Assembly (NCBI RefSeq): GCF_033473495.1
Contig: NC_088937.1
Coordinates: 186,001-250,000, forward strand
Direction of reading: 5' to 3'
DNA: 64,000 bases
Source of the DNA: Cercospora beticola
Lineage: Eukaryota; Ascomycota; Dothideomycetes; Mycosphaerellales; Mycosphaerellaceae
Shown: positions 1-10,528 of the stretch, piece after piece
Numbering within the stretch: the first letter of the stretch is position 1
How the letters are laid out: every line of letters starts with the position of its first letter
Made by a program: the position numbers and the translations under genes
Notes under the pieces: model-generated
What the model was told of the DNA's origin: nothing
What the model saw: only the letters and a program-made list of their open reading frames with translations
The model's database searches: none

Positions 1-929
1 TTGGGGATTCTTTGTTATTTCTGTTTTGCTTTGAGAGATGTGGAGTGTCTGTCGATGATGAATGTCATCTTCAATGCGCTTCCACAGTGGCGCATACTGG
101 GCGAATAGAAGGAGCATAGCGTGGAGAAGAGTTCTTTTTTGCTCATTCTTTGCTGGCTATTTTGTTTGAAGGGTTGTACTATATGTGTGGGTATAACAAT
201 TCAGACACAAACTTTGTTCTCGACTCTGATGAGCTTTCTTCATTGCTGATGGTCACCGTAGGAAGGGGAGGAGATGTTGAGGTCTGCATATGAAGTAATG
301 GGGGCTGGGTGCTGGCGGAGGTGTGAAAACGAGTAATGTGAATAGAGTTTCGGGAAATCTCACCTCCACTCGCGCCTGCTGTCTCGACTTCATGTTCTTT
401 TGCTCAACATTCTTCATATATCTATTTTGTCATGAAGTCACCACATTTCCATCGCCATTCGACTTCTCCACGGCTCAACGCTCATCTATCCCACCTGATC
501 CCGCCATAACAAGGCCGAAGATGCCCTATTCCTTGAAACAGTACAATATCCCATCTTTGAAGACCCTCAAGCTCCTCCTCATTCCACACCCGCAAGCTTC
601 GTACGCATATACTCTGGACTCATTTCTGCCGGAAATGTCGGCCTTGTATCATTGACGTTTCGGGTACTGGTGATGCTGAGTGGTTTATTCTGGGCCTCCT
701 CCTCCTCGACTGTGATGTCTCGTGTAATTTCCGTCAATTCGGTCACTTCGATCACGGGCTGCACGCCAACTGTGTGGATCAAAGTTTGTAGCTCGATGAC
801 GAAGGCTGTTGCGAATGGTGAGGAGGTTGAAGATGGGGTTGTTGCTAAGAGGTGGAGGTGGATGTTAGCACATTTGCTGAAAGTTGAGTCGTACATCTTC
901 TCTTGTTGTCTTGTCCTGCGGCTTTCATT
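1..929. other. Gene-poor stretch at the left edge
   Basis: I see no gene I can support. Short open frames exist on both strands but lack recognisable domains, good start contexts or splice continuity with the next gene. The stretch probably holds the 3' flank of the small secreted-protein gene that ends at 930. Confidence 0.4.
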
Positions 930-1384
930 TCACTCGCCTCCTGCATCCTTCAACTCAACGACATCTACCACCGCCTGTCTTGTTGCCGTCGGCGCAGGCG
1001 TCGCTTCTGCTTCAGCGCGTTTATCTTCTTTATGCAGAGTTCCATATCCTATCGCTCCACTTTTGGGTGCGGGCCATTGATCTGGCACAGAGGCGAAGGT
1101 CTGAGTGAAGACGACGGGAACGTAGGTTGGTGAGGTTCCGATTGTGGTTTCCATCCAGATTGTTGTTATGGAAGGGGCTTGGGAGATTGCGGGCTCGGCG
1201 GCGGGTTGTTGGATTATTGCTCGTGGTCTGTGAGAAAGAGGGGAGAATATTAGTCGGCGATGGAGGATGATAGGATATTCAAGGTGAGGACGCACTCGAA
1301 GTCGTTGGTGTTGGGATCTTCGGCTCTACTGAGAGCTGCTAAAGCAAAGATGCTCAAGCAAGATGAGAATTGTGAGGTACGCAT
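930..1384 (-). CDS. Small secreted protein, one intron
   Basis: Two exons, 1384-1296 and 1227-930, give 128 residues. The intron (1295-1228, 68 nt) has a GTGCGT donor, a GACTAAT branch site and a CTTTCTCACAG acceptor, and joining the exons keeps the frame. The N-terminus MRTSQFSSCLSIFALAALSRA is a typical signal peptide. The mature part contains a Thr/Ile/Val-rich segment (TTIWMETTIGTSPTYVPVVF), then a Pro-Ala tail with a KR site that a Kex2-type protease might cut. The Thr-rich segment resembles a class of conserved small wall or membrane proteins of filamentous ascomycetes, but I cannot name a function. No membrane anchor is visible at the C-terminus, so either the protein is secreted or a further 3' exon is missed. 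Confidence 0.55.
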
Positions 1385-3141
1385 TGTTATGTTTGGTTGT
1401 TTTATGCTGACTGAGCTGGCAGAAATCGTATCTGTTCGATGGTTTGTTGTGGTGAAGAGACGCCGGAAGAAGTCGAAGCAAGAACCGTCCGACCTTTCGC
1501 GACTGGAATGAGGGAAAGAGCAGTGCGCCTTCTGCATCAACGGACATCACGCACACGCAAGTGCTAACGCACTCTTTCCTCTCAAAATGGAGAAGGCTCG
1601 AACGCGGCCTGTTGCACAGGGGTGGATCCGCTATCTCGCCTCCAATACGCTGGGATATCTGATTCTTTTTCAACTTCGCAGTCTATTACTACCTGCCGAT
1701 TATGAACTGCAATTTCATCGAATAGGCATATTTACCAAACTATTCGTACTCCGTACTTCTTCGAATACAATCGTTGCAGGCTCCGAAGACCTTGGATCTG
1801 GCTAGGACTTCCACGAAATGTCAACCTCGGACGAATCTAGGAGCAAAGAGAACGATCGACAATCTATGAGATGCGGGCTACTGATATATGGATCTCGATC
1901 AAAGGATTCATTGGCATGTCGGCCTAAACAGGGATCAAGAAGGGCCGCATTTGACTACGCGTGACGCGTCAAGCTTTCTTTGACATGAGCTTGGCACTTG
2001 CTTCTTGCTTCGTCGCAGGAATGAGCACAACATTCTATGCATGTTTGGACTTTTCACAGCGTCGGCAATTATCTTCTTCGGACGTCGAGTGCTTCTCAAT
2101 GACAGTCGAATGTGCTCTGCAATTGAGCTCTCGGGACGATGCCGTTTTCATCACCGATGATGATAGGATCCACATGGCTCGGCAGCAAGCAGAGCGTTGC
2201 GCTGCAACCGGTTCTGTGCGAGCTCAGGGCCATCCATCAAATCAAAGTACTCCAGACTCCGACCATGCTGATTTCCACGATGCTCGCAGGACTGGGACTT
2301 AGACTTTGGCGAAGCTTTCCAAGATATCAAATGCCAGAGCTTTCAGTCTCTTCGTGACTTTTCGTCTTCTCGAACTTCTCGGATGTGCAGAGAAGATGAT
2401 TTAATATGAACTGTGCAGAGGCACAGTGTGCATCTGTTTGCGTACCAACCACGGACGCACGATGCCGTCGGCCCGGACATGTCACACGACATGGAGACAA
2501 ACACGCCTGGAGTCCTCGACTTGGCAAGTGGTCGCGTGCTCTCTTACTGGCAATGGTAAAGCTGCAGAATTCGGCCACGTAGCAGACACTGTCAGTCCGT
2601 ACCGCCATAGCAGATCCTTCCGACCTCGACAGATTGAGCAAGTGGGCGTGCTGCGTTTAAGAGGTCATCCGTACGTTGACATCGACATCTAATTTACAGA
2701 CGCGATTCCCAATATGGCTTTTTGCAAAAGGCCACCCGATTCGCGCTGCATGTCTCAATGCCTTTTCGAAGCGTGCTTTATACTGCCTTCGATACACTGG
2801 TCGCTGTCGGCACTTGCTCGCACAAAACAATCGACCATCCGGGTTGGCGCCAACACAACTTTGCACACCCTTCCTGCTCGCGGCTAGCTTGTTTGCGTCC
2901 TTTGAAACTACGACCAGAGATCCCACTGCCCGGTCTTGATTCCGCATCTGATAGGCGAGAGCAGTTTTGCGTCATGCTGTCTGTGCGGCACTGGCTGGCA
3001 GACATGGGCGAACATTGTCGATGCCCTGGAAAAAGCGAGGCGAAATGTTTGTGAGTCTCGAGGAGCCTAGAGTTCGTTCTCGTTGCAAAAACCCCAGAAC
3101 AATCAGATGCCTCGATTGAAGCAGAGATCCCAAATTCGGCG
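1385..3141. other. Intergenic, no supported gene
   Basis: Upstream region between the secreted-protein gene (leftward) and the MFS gene (rightward). Open frames here overlap one another on both strands and show no domain. I see no RNA gene or repeat. Confidence 0.4.
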
Positions 3142-4853
3142 ATGGAGTCTTCGATTGCCAGCAGTAAATCTTTCGACAGCGCCTCTTCAAGCCAATTAAC
3201 AAAGTGCTCATTGGAGCAAGTCCTGAAGCGATCTGAAGAACTGTGTCGGCCGCAAGAAGATGCGGAGACTGCATTTCCGACGCAATCGAATACCAATCTG
3301 GCTAGCTGGGCCGGTGAAAATGATGAGGAGAACCCGAGGAATTTCAGAAGCATTACGAAAATGGCGATTGGCATCAACGTCAGTCTGATGAACCTGATAA
3401 TCTCCTTCGCCGTTAGTGTTGTCAGCTCGATGCTAGGACAAATAGCAGACGACTTTAAGCGACACGATCTAGGGGAAATGCAGCTGGCAGTTACCGTCTA
3501 CATTGCAGGCCTGGCATTCGGCAACATTGATGAGCCATCAACTCGGTATGCCAATTCGCTGATTACGAGCAGGTCCTGTTTTCTTTGGTCCAGCGTCCGA
3601 GTGCTATGGACGCAAGAGGCCTCTTGTGCTGGGCATGACTGGCTTCCTTATGTTCAATTATCTCGTAACAGCGATGGATGGCTTGAGAGCCGCGCTGATC
3701 TGCCGATTCTTATCGGCCGCTTGTGGGAGCGCGGCCTATGTTATACCTCCTGGAGTTTTCGTTGATCTGTACGGACCGGTCGGCAGAGCGATCGGGTACC
3801 AGATCTTTGCAACAGCGGCATTCATAGGTGGCTCACTTGGACCCGGGGTTGCAGCCTGTATGGTCTCGTCCGGTCTGGATTGGCGCTGGCCACTCTCCCT
3901 GGTGAGCATCACTGCTCTTCCAATGATCCTCGCATTCAGCATGACGCCAGAAACGCTAGAGCCGGCTCTACTCCAACAGAAGGCACGCAGATTACGCCTC
4001 GCCACAGGAGACTGGAGCTGGCATGCAAAGAGAGATGAGACTCCTGTGAATCTGTCGAACTATCTTGTCAAGCCGTGGAAGATGCTGGTTCAGGAACCAG
4101 TGCTTATCGTCGTGACAACGGCTTTCACGATGGACTACTTTATTCAAACCCTGACGTATTCGGAAATACCGATTGCCTTCGGCATGAGGCATTGGGACTA
4201 TACCGCCGCGTATCTTTCGCTGTGCTTGACATTGCTCGGCTTCGCTTTGGGATGTGTAATTCTGGTTGTTGACACGAATCTGAGATTCCGTAAAAGACAT
4301 GCCAAAGGTCTGCCAATTGCACCTGAGAGCAGGTTGCCACCGATTGTAAGCTCCTTACAGCCCAAAAGCGGTATTCACGCTAACACCTCTAGATCATCGG
4401 GATGGCGTTACTATCGGTCGGTCTACTCTGGTTCGCTTACGGTTGTTCTCAAGAGACGCACTGGCTCCTTCAGGCCGCAGCAGCGATTGTCTTCAGCTGC
4501 GGCATGTACATGGTTTGGGTTACCGCCACTGTCTATGTGCAGGACTTGTATGTCTCGCATTCGAATAGTGCGCTGGCAGCTTGTGCATTTGTGAGGTACT
4601 CGGTCGGTGCTGCTGCTCCAATGTTGTCTGGTATGCTTCGTGAGAAAGTTGGCCTGAGACGCGTAAGTTGGATACCATGTAAGGTCCAGAAACGAGCTGA
4701 CGTTCTCGTGCCTAGACTATCACTTTCGTTGGAGCCGTATGTGCCTTTCTCGTACCTCTGCACATCTTGTTCTACTTCTTTGGAAAGAAGATCAGGAGGT
4801 TGAGTAGGTTTGCGTTACATGATGCTTACGTGGAGACACCGGGAGCTTTGTAA
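3142..4853 (+). CDS. MFS multidrug-type transporter (DHA1-like), four exons
   Basis: Exons 3142-3520, 3573-4345, 4393-4662 and 4716-4853 give 519 residues, normal for a 12-helix proton antiporter of the fungal DHA1 group. A hydrophilic N-terminus with the family-like ENPRNF segment leads into helix 1 (about residue 75). Exon 1 joins exon 2 to read LAFGPVFFGPASECYGRKRP, the conserved loop 2-3 signature of the superfamily. Introns 2 and 3 have standard GTAAG donors. Intron 1 must use GC (GCAACA...GAGCAG) to keep this signature in frame, so either it is a GC-AG intron or the gene carries a donor mutation. The likely role is export of a small molecule or toxicant across the plasma membrane. The methyltransferase downstream on the same strand may be functionally linked, but this is only inferred from adjacency. 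Confidence 0.82.
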
Positions 4854-5320
4854 TCCCAATAGGCTTGTCACGCCCTACGTCGAAGCGGGGTATTCTGACT
4901 TATGAGTCAGAGGACTACGACAGCACACCAGTATGGGCTCATTGTTGATACTGGATGATAAAGGCACAAGCCTAGGAAGTCGCCGAATGAGCATCCTTCG
5001 TACCTTCGGCTTTCGAGCTGAGCAGGGCTTTGGAGACGAGAAGGTCTGAAGTCTTGCGGTCTCTTCAGTTATACGCGAGCGCTTCAATTTCCGGGCGAGT
5101 ATGGCAAGATTTGTTGCCATGTTCAAGCACTTCGGACGCGTCTTGCATGCTCGTCTTCACTTACCCTCTTTCTCGGCTATTTCTCGGCGCCGGCCAGATG
5201 CGGGGCCTGGGCCGCGACTCCACTCCTCTACATACATGCTTGAAGCTAAGGTTCATTGATTTGTAGGACAAACTTCAATGTAAGACGTACACTCTTACAC
5301 AAACATTAGCATTCGCCAAA
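4854..5320. other. Intergenic and promoter of the methyltransferase
   Basis: 467 bases between two rightward genes. No coding signal. It presumably contains the transporter 3' end and the methyltransferase promoter. Confidence 0.4.
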
Positions 5321-6199
5321 ATGCCTCCCAAGGACATCACCCAAGAATCTGGACCCCTCCATCTCCTCCGACCATTCCTCCTACTCGGATACTCCGCCTA
5401 TTACATCATCCCAACAATCCTCCAACTCCTCCTCTCCTTCCAAATCTCCGCCCTCCTCTCCTTCTCCAAATTCAAAGACCACTGGTTCCACAACTTCTGG
5501 GCCTTCTTCGGCCCTCGCTCCCGCGAATACGCCGCCCCCGCCGTCCTCCCCCTCCTCGAGCAAAGCGCCACAGGCGTATGTCTCGACATCGGCCCCGGAA
5601 CAGGCCAATGGCTCTCCGTCTTCGGTCGCGCAAATAACCCGACAATCACCAAAATCTACGGCGTCGAACCGAATCATGAAATGCATAAAGCTCTCCGAGA
5701 AAGTGCGGTGAAAGCTGGTCTTGGCGACGTTTATGAAATTATTGGATGTGGGGCGCAGGAATTGAGTACGAAAGGTGGGATTCAAGCTAATTCGATTGAT
5801 ACGATTATTACGGTGCAGAGTTTGTGTTCGATTCCGACGCCGGAGACGATTATTAGGGAGTTGTATCCTTTGTTGAAACCTGGGGGGAAGTGGTTGATGT
5901 TTGAGCATGTGAAGACGAAGTATCAGGGTGATTTTGTGGCTTATTGGCAGAGTGTGTCTGATCTTTTCAGATTTGGGACTTTTGATCGCGGTACTGATTC
6001 TTCTACAGGAGCAATCAATGTTATCTGGCCACACTTCTTTGGCGGCTGCGATATTTGCCGGCCTACGGATGAGTGGGTGTTGCGGGCTGGCGAGTGGGAG
6101 CAAGTCGAACTTCGACCTGGAGCCGGCGAGGGACCATATGATACTGTTCCACATGTCATCGGAACTCTGACGAAGAAGAAATTTGAGAAGCTGAATTAG
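5321..6199 (+). CDS. Class I SAM-dependent methyltransferase with N-terminal membrane anchor (METTL7-like)
   Basis: The frame is open for 292 residues. Residues 13-45 form one or two hydrophobic helices (LLRPFLLLGYSAYYIIPTIL), then comes a Rossmann methyltransferase with motif I (CLDIGPGTGQW), the acidic strand-2 residue (GVEPNHEMH), and post-motif LLKPGGKWLMFEHV. The order and the ER/lipid-droplet type anchor resemble the METTL7 family, so a small-molecule thiol or lipid substrate is possible but unproven. Bases 5952-6008 (GTGTGT...CTACAG, 57 nt, with a CTGAT branch) look like an intron whose length is a multiple of three and which has no stop. Removing it gives 273 residues and restores WQ-R-AINVIWPHFFGGC, closer to family spacing. 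The first ~120 codons are strongly C-ending, the rest G/T-ending. Confidence 0.82.
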   Translation: MPPKDITQESGPLHLLRPFLLLGYSAYYIIPTILQLLLSFQISALLSFSKFKDHWFHNFWAFFGPRSREYAAPAVLPLLEQSATGVCLDIGPGTGQWLSVFGRANNPTITKIYGVEPNHEMHKALRESAVKAGLGDVYEIIGCGAQELSTKGGIQANSIDTIITVQSLCSIPTPETIIRELYPLLKPGGKWLMFEHVKTKYQGDFVAYWQSVSDLFRFGTFDRGTDSSTGAINVIWPHFFGGCDICRPTDEWVLRAGEWEQVELRPGAGEGPYDTVPHVIGTLTKKKFEKLN

Positions 6200-6384
6200 G
6201 TGCAAAAATTTACGAAAGATGTCGCAGGCTATGCCCGGCTCGAGGGACATGAAACGCTCACGAATCTTGAAAGCAAGTTTACGAACTCTCCGCCAAAAAG
6301 GTACCTGCAAATGGTCACAATATAGCATTTGGTCTCCATTCTCTGATGATACAAGCTCCTTACAACGGCAGTCGATGCCACTCT

Positions 6385-7503
6385 TCACTGTACTGGCACA
6401 ATGTGCAGGTAGACACACCACTGTGGCTTCTCATCTGGAGCCGGGCAATTGAATATGTTGACACGATCGATAGTCTTCACCCCAAGAGCTTGTTTGTGCT
6501 GTCCCAACAGCCAAGCAACACCCTGCGCGTTCCCAGCACTCAACGTAGCTAGTGCTTGCAATTCTGTAATCGGGAATGAAACTCCAGGCCATTGCAATCC
6601 CATAGTCAGTAAAAAGCACAACGCAAAGTTCCACAGATTTGAAGATATGCTCACCTCTCCAATCTGCCTAATATCCTTCCCACCAGCCGCCATCTTCAAA
6701 TGCTGCTGTACTTCCTCGACCTCCGAATTCCACCGAAACATATGTTCCAAATTCTTCAAGTTGCCCGTTTGTCGATCGCGGATAAGCTTCTTCCAGCTGA
6801 GAAACAACAAATCGCTAACGTGAGACAGTGGCGTTAATGTTCCGCCTTTCTCCAAAACGTAAGGATATTTCGTTGCCATGAATTCGGGATTATAGCTCTG
6901 CGAAGCCACAATCGCTCCAGCTGCTAGATTGATATCGGTCGTGTACGTTGCGAATGTTGCAGGATGGAGCATCTTCTTGTTGTCTTCAGGGTCATAGATA
7001 TCGACTGTGTTGCCTGTGCTGATCTGTGTCCAACCTTTGGTTGGGATTCGCAGGTCTGTAAAGGCTTTGGTTAAACCATACTCTTTTGCGAATTCTGCGC
7101 CATCTGGGCGATCGACGAAGGAGGCCCTCCAGCCATACTTGATCATGTCGTCGATGGATTGGTAGATTGATGCCACGACTTCGGCGACGCTGGCTTTCAG
7201 CATGCATGTTAGTCTGTAGCCTTTGATTACGGCTCGGCCTTTGGGGTCGGGTCGAGCGCCGGGTTTGCTTAGTTCGGATGGTTGGTAGCCTAGCCAGCCT
7301 GGGGTTGCATCATTGCCGTTGTTCACGCGCTTGACAAGTCCATGTGGAGAGTGTGGCTCGGTGGAAGATGTACGATGTACGGCATGTCCATTGACACGCG
7401 CAGCTCTTCGGTCAGTATTCAAGAGTATCGTGCTGCTCGTCAATAGAACGATAGCCACCATGGACCAGAAGCGGAGCCTGTTGAGAGTAAACCGTGACGG
7501 CAT
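6385..7503 (-). CDS. Unrecognised protein with N-terminal membrane segment
   Basis: An uninterrupted frame of 372 residues starts at an ATG followed by a basic stretch and a single hydrophobic helix (WSMVAIVLLTSSTILL, residues 14-29). This suggests a type II membrane protein or an uncleaved signal. The body (residues 70-372) is globular, with no motif I can assign; it has a Pro-Gly-rich N-terminal part and several Trp-containing segments. A GTGAGC at codons around 280 looks like a splice donor, but every nearby AG acceptor gives a frameshift, so I keep the single exon. Its 3' end converges on the methyltransferase, 185 bases away. Confidence 0.6.
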   Translation of the reverse strand: MPSRFTLNRLRFWSMVAIVLLTSSTILLNTDRRAARVNGHAVHRTSSTEPHSPHGLVKRVNNGNDATPGWLGYQPSELSKPGARPDPKGRAVIKGYRLTCMLKASVAEVVASIYQSIDDMIKYGWRASFVDRPDGAEFAKEYGLTKAFTDLRIPTKGWTQISTGNTVDIYDPEDNKKMLHPATFATYTTDINLAAGAIVASQSYNPEFMATKYPYVLEKGGTLTPLSHVSDLLFLSWKKLIRDRQTGNLKNLEHMFRWNSEVEEVQQHLKMAAGGKDIRQIGEVSISSNLWNFALCFLLTMGLQWPGVSFPITELQALATLSAGNAQGVAWLLGQHKQALGVKTIDRVNIFNCPAPDEKPQWCVYLHIVPVQ

Positions 7504-7996
7504 AGTTCGGTTGGCGGGATCAGAACAAGAGGTGTGGGCGTGATGCGTGGTACTGCACTATCACACGGAAAGCCTTGGTACGACAGCAGGATGTTTGTTG
7601 TAGCTCTGATGTGCTGATGGGGTTTGGTTCGTACTACGTGCGAATGTGACTCTTATGCTCTGGCCATGACCACGCAGCCGGCACTCATGTGCTCTTTCAC
7701 ACGTGTGATGCCAACAGGCGTGCAGTCTGGTCACTTATTCTCGAGCCACGAGGTGGCGAGCAATCGCTTTTCAAAGCGTGTGCTTCGATCGACTCGAAGC
7801 ATGGAGAGCACTCGGTTCCTTTCTGGTCGCTCGTGAGCCAGCCTACGAGAGGGTGTGTTTGATAGCATTGGCGGTGTGCAGCTCCTGATGTTGTTGATGA
7901 AAGCCAGGAAAATTATGTGAGAGCTCTGATGACTTCTAAAGAGTATTCAGGGCATGTAGGTGGTGTGTGATGGACGACCTCGACGCAAATTTTGCT
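7504..7996. other. Intergenic
   Basis: 493 bases between two leftward genes. I see no conserved element here. Confidence 0.4.
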
Positions 7997-10528
7997 TCAA
8001 ACCAGAAGCAGGTCTTCGATTCCCCCATCGCGTTCCATGACTTCTCCCATCATCAGCCCTTGCACATATGACTCTCCGATCAGCTCCCAGCCGTCGTTGC
8101 CGTCCGCTTTTCTGACCAAATAAGGTACCTGCGCACCAAACGGAACAAAGATACGATCTCCAACTTTGGCCAAAGGCGGCGTCAGACAGAGGCTCCCATC
8201 CCTCGTAATCGCAAATTGTCGCCCGTGGCAAGCTTCCACGAAGCAGTTCACATACGTGAGGACACTTGTGTAGTCCAGATCCTCGAATTTCAGGCCGTAT
8301 CTTGAGATGATATTGTGAAAACGGAGGGTGAACTCACGATTGTCGACGTCAATGTAGTCCATACAGTAAGCCCAAGCATGAGCTATCACCTTCCAACGCG
8401 TATCAGTGACAAGTTTCCGATCAATGCGGCCAGCGATGAGGGTGCGCCAGAGGTCATCGTCGATCATATTATCGTCATTCCACATGTGCAACCGGTGATT
8501 ATGAACCACCTCAATGGCAGCTCTGCAGTACAGCTTCTTGTAGTACCAGAAAGTCGTGGACCGGACCTCGTCACCAGGTTGGAGACCACCGAAATTGAGA
8601 ACGCCTGCGCGGCTGAAATGAGAGATCTCATCATTCAGAAGAACACCTCGAATGACCATCGTGCCCTGCTGCTCGCCTGCATACACGACCGCTTCGGTAC
8701 CGCCAGCTGCATTGAAAGAGTTCTCACTGGTCCATGTATCGGTAAGCAGCAGGCTCTGACATCGCTCATCACGGTCAATCGCCCATGATGGCATCGTGCG
8801 CCGGTCTCTGCTGTGTCCTACCCCAGCTGCTGACAGCAGCTGGAGAGCAGAAGTACCGCGAGTCGTCAATAGAAATCGGGATACGCCCGTGAAGATCTCC
8901 TCTGGCGCCCTGCCGTAATCCGGTTGAAGTACCTCGACGTCTGCGCAGTCAGATATGCCCAGTAGAGCAAATATCTGGTCGCTGGAGTTACTCGCTCGAA
9001 ACTTGCTGGTGCAGAGAAGGACAGTTTCGAGTGGTAGAGGCCGCTTTTCGCTCATCCGATTGTATTGCCAGAGCGCAAACATGGTCGTGATATCCTCGAA
9101 CGTACTCGAGTCTTGGAACCGTTGTTTGCCTGCACTGGAGGACACGCTAAGAAGGTCTCGGCATTGCGGATCGACCATTTGCACAACGGTGGTGACAAAG
9201 CTCGGCCAGTCGAAGTAGTAACCGCCATAGTAGAGCTGAACGTTCTGACCAACGGCCACTTCCTGAACGACCCAGACGCGTGTGAAGTATTCGCTCAGGA
9301 ATAGATTGACCACTGCGTGCCATCTGCGGGACTCTTTCTGGCCTATTGCAAGTTTTCGAAGCTCCCGTGGGTGCCCAGTAGTTATCATCCCGTTCGCCAA
9401 GGCCTGCATGAGGGTCGGGACTGCTGCTCTCGCGTACCAGTCGAGGATCGGATAAAGCACGACTCGGGTGGCATTGCGGTAGATGTCTCGCATCATGCGG
9501 ATCTGGGAGGCTTTTTCGTCAAAGTCTCGCTGGTTAATACAGATGGCATCTATCCATATCGTCTTCCTGTCCCAGCTCGTGCGACAGTTCAGCAGCACTT
9601 GTAAAGCCGATTTCGTCACTGCCATGGTACGCCCATCTACCAGTATCTCTTCAGTCAAAGCAGGATCGCCCCATCGATAAGAGACAGCGTCGTATTCCAA
9701 TGCAGGCGATGGATGTACATGAAGCAGAGAAGCATGAATGGTGCCGCCGATAAGCAATCTTCGGGGCTCAATTTGGAGCAATCGAATCTCTCCAGGTCGT
9801 AGTGGCCAATATCTGTACTGAGTGGACGCACGATTTCCTCTGTTCGCTCGTTCCAGTCGTGAGAGCCACTGATCCAAGCGTCGTGGCAGCCAATAGTACA
9901 GTACAGCCATCACAAAGCTGGACCAGTGCAGTGATTCAGCCAATACCCGCGAAAACAGGACTACCGGCCACAACAAGAATTGGCTGCCACTCGATATCCA
10001 TGCAATGTTTTGATCACGTATCCACAAGGCAAGCCATATGCACAGGACAGGAAGTAGCATCCATTGCACGATTCCGAGTGAAAAGCTGAGTGGACCAGCT
10101 GAGCGAGTGACTCCCAAAAGAATGAGGGCACTGACGATTGTGCCGTCTCGATGCAGGAGCCAGAGATAGCTTGTGTTGTTCAGAAGACCATCATTTCGAA
10201 GGTAGCTTGCCTTGATAGAGCACGCCTGTACACCTTGCAGTATTACACGAAGCGTTGCAAGCCGGTAGTGCTCCGGCCCGAGAACAACATATGCCCAGAA
10301 GGCCGTAGCGGAGATGCTGCACCAAGTGACGAGAGCTAAGTTTGACGGAGACCATTCTCTGCATATCGGGAGCGTATGTCCAAAATGGTCCAATACCATG
10401 AAAGCGACCGTGATCCAGCTATGTAGGAAGCGATCGATTATCAGAGCGACAGCAAGCGTCCAGATTATCCAGAGGATGTGAAAAGTGCGTCCCTGGAACA
10501 ACCGCCTTCCCTGCTGGGTGAAAGCCAT
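7997..10528 (-). CDS. HET-domain (heterokaryon incompatibility) protein with N-terminal membrane helices
   Basis: Single exon of 843 residues. The HET domain spans about residues 278-440, with the diagnostic blocks YDAVSYRWGD (HET motif 1), IWIDAICINQ (motif 2) and the RMMRDIYRNATRVVLY segment. HET domains trigger cell death after non-self recognition in filamentous ascomycetes. Residues 15-215 hold several hydrophobic helices (for example HILWIIWTLAVALII and WMLLPVLCIWLALWI), so this protein is probably membrane-anchored with the HET domain in the cytosol, an uncommon layout. The C-terminal ~350 residues resemble the usual HET-associated region without a named domain. No NACHT, ankyrin or WD repeats are present. 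Confidence 0.88.
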   Translation of the reverse strand: MAFTQQGRRLFQGRTFHILWIIWTLAVALIIDRFLHSWITVAFMVLDHFGHTLPICREWSPSNLALVTWCSISATAFWAYVVLGPEHYRLATLRVILQGVQACSIKASYLRNDGLLNNTSYLWLLHRDGTIVSALILLGVTRSAGPLSFSLGIVQWMLLPVLCIWLALWIRDQNIAWISSGSQFLLWPVVLFSRVLAESLHWSSFVMAVLYYWLPRRLDQWLSRLERANRGNRASTQYRYWPLRPGEIRLLQIEPRRLLIGGTIHASLLHVHPSPALEYDAVSYRWGDPALTEEILVDGRTMAVTKSALQVLLNCRTSWDRKTIWIDAICINQRDFDEKASQIRMMRDIYRNATRVVLYPILDWYARAAVPTLMQALANGMITTGHPRELRKLAIGQKESRRWHAVVNLFLSEYFTRVWVVQEVAVGQNVQLYYGGYYFDWPSFVTTVVQMVDPQCRDLLSVSSSAGKQRFQDSSTFEDITTMFALWQYNRMSEKRPLPLETVLLCTSKFRASNSSDQIFALLGISDCADVEVLQPDYGRAPEEIFTGVSRFLLTTRGTSALQLLSAAGVGHSRDRRTMPSWAIDRDERCQSLLLTDTWTSENSFNAAGGTEAVVYAGEQQGTMVIRGVLLNDEISHFSRAGVLNFGGLQPGDEVRSTTFWYYKKLYCRAAIEVVHNHRLHMWNDDNMIDDDLWRTLIAGRIDRKLVTDTRWKVIAHAWAYCMDYIDVDNREFTLRFHNIISRYGLKFEDLDYTSVLTYVNCFVEACHGRQFAITRDGSLCLTPPLAKVGDRIFVPFGAQVPYLVRKADGNDGWELIGESYVQGLMMGEVMERDGGIEDLLLV

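Noticed and set aside
5381..6421. 346-residue leftward open frame opposite the methyltransferase
   Set aside because: It is an antisense shadow of C-rich codons; Leu/Arg/Gly-biased composition, no domain, and the + strand frame has clear methyltransferase motifs.
6600..6660. Apparent GTGAGC donor inside the unrecognised membrane protein gene
   Set aside because: All downstream AG acceptors within normal intron length cause a frameshift into an early stop, while the unspliced frame stays open.
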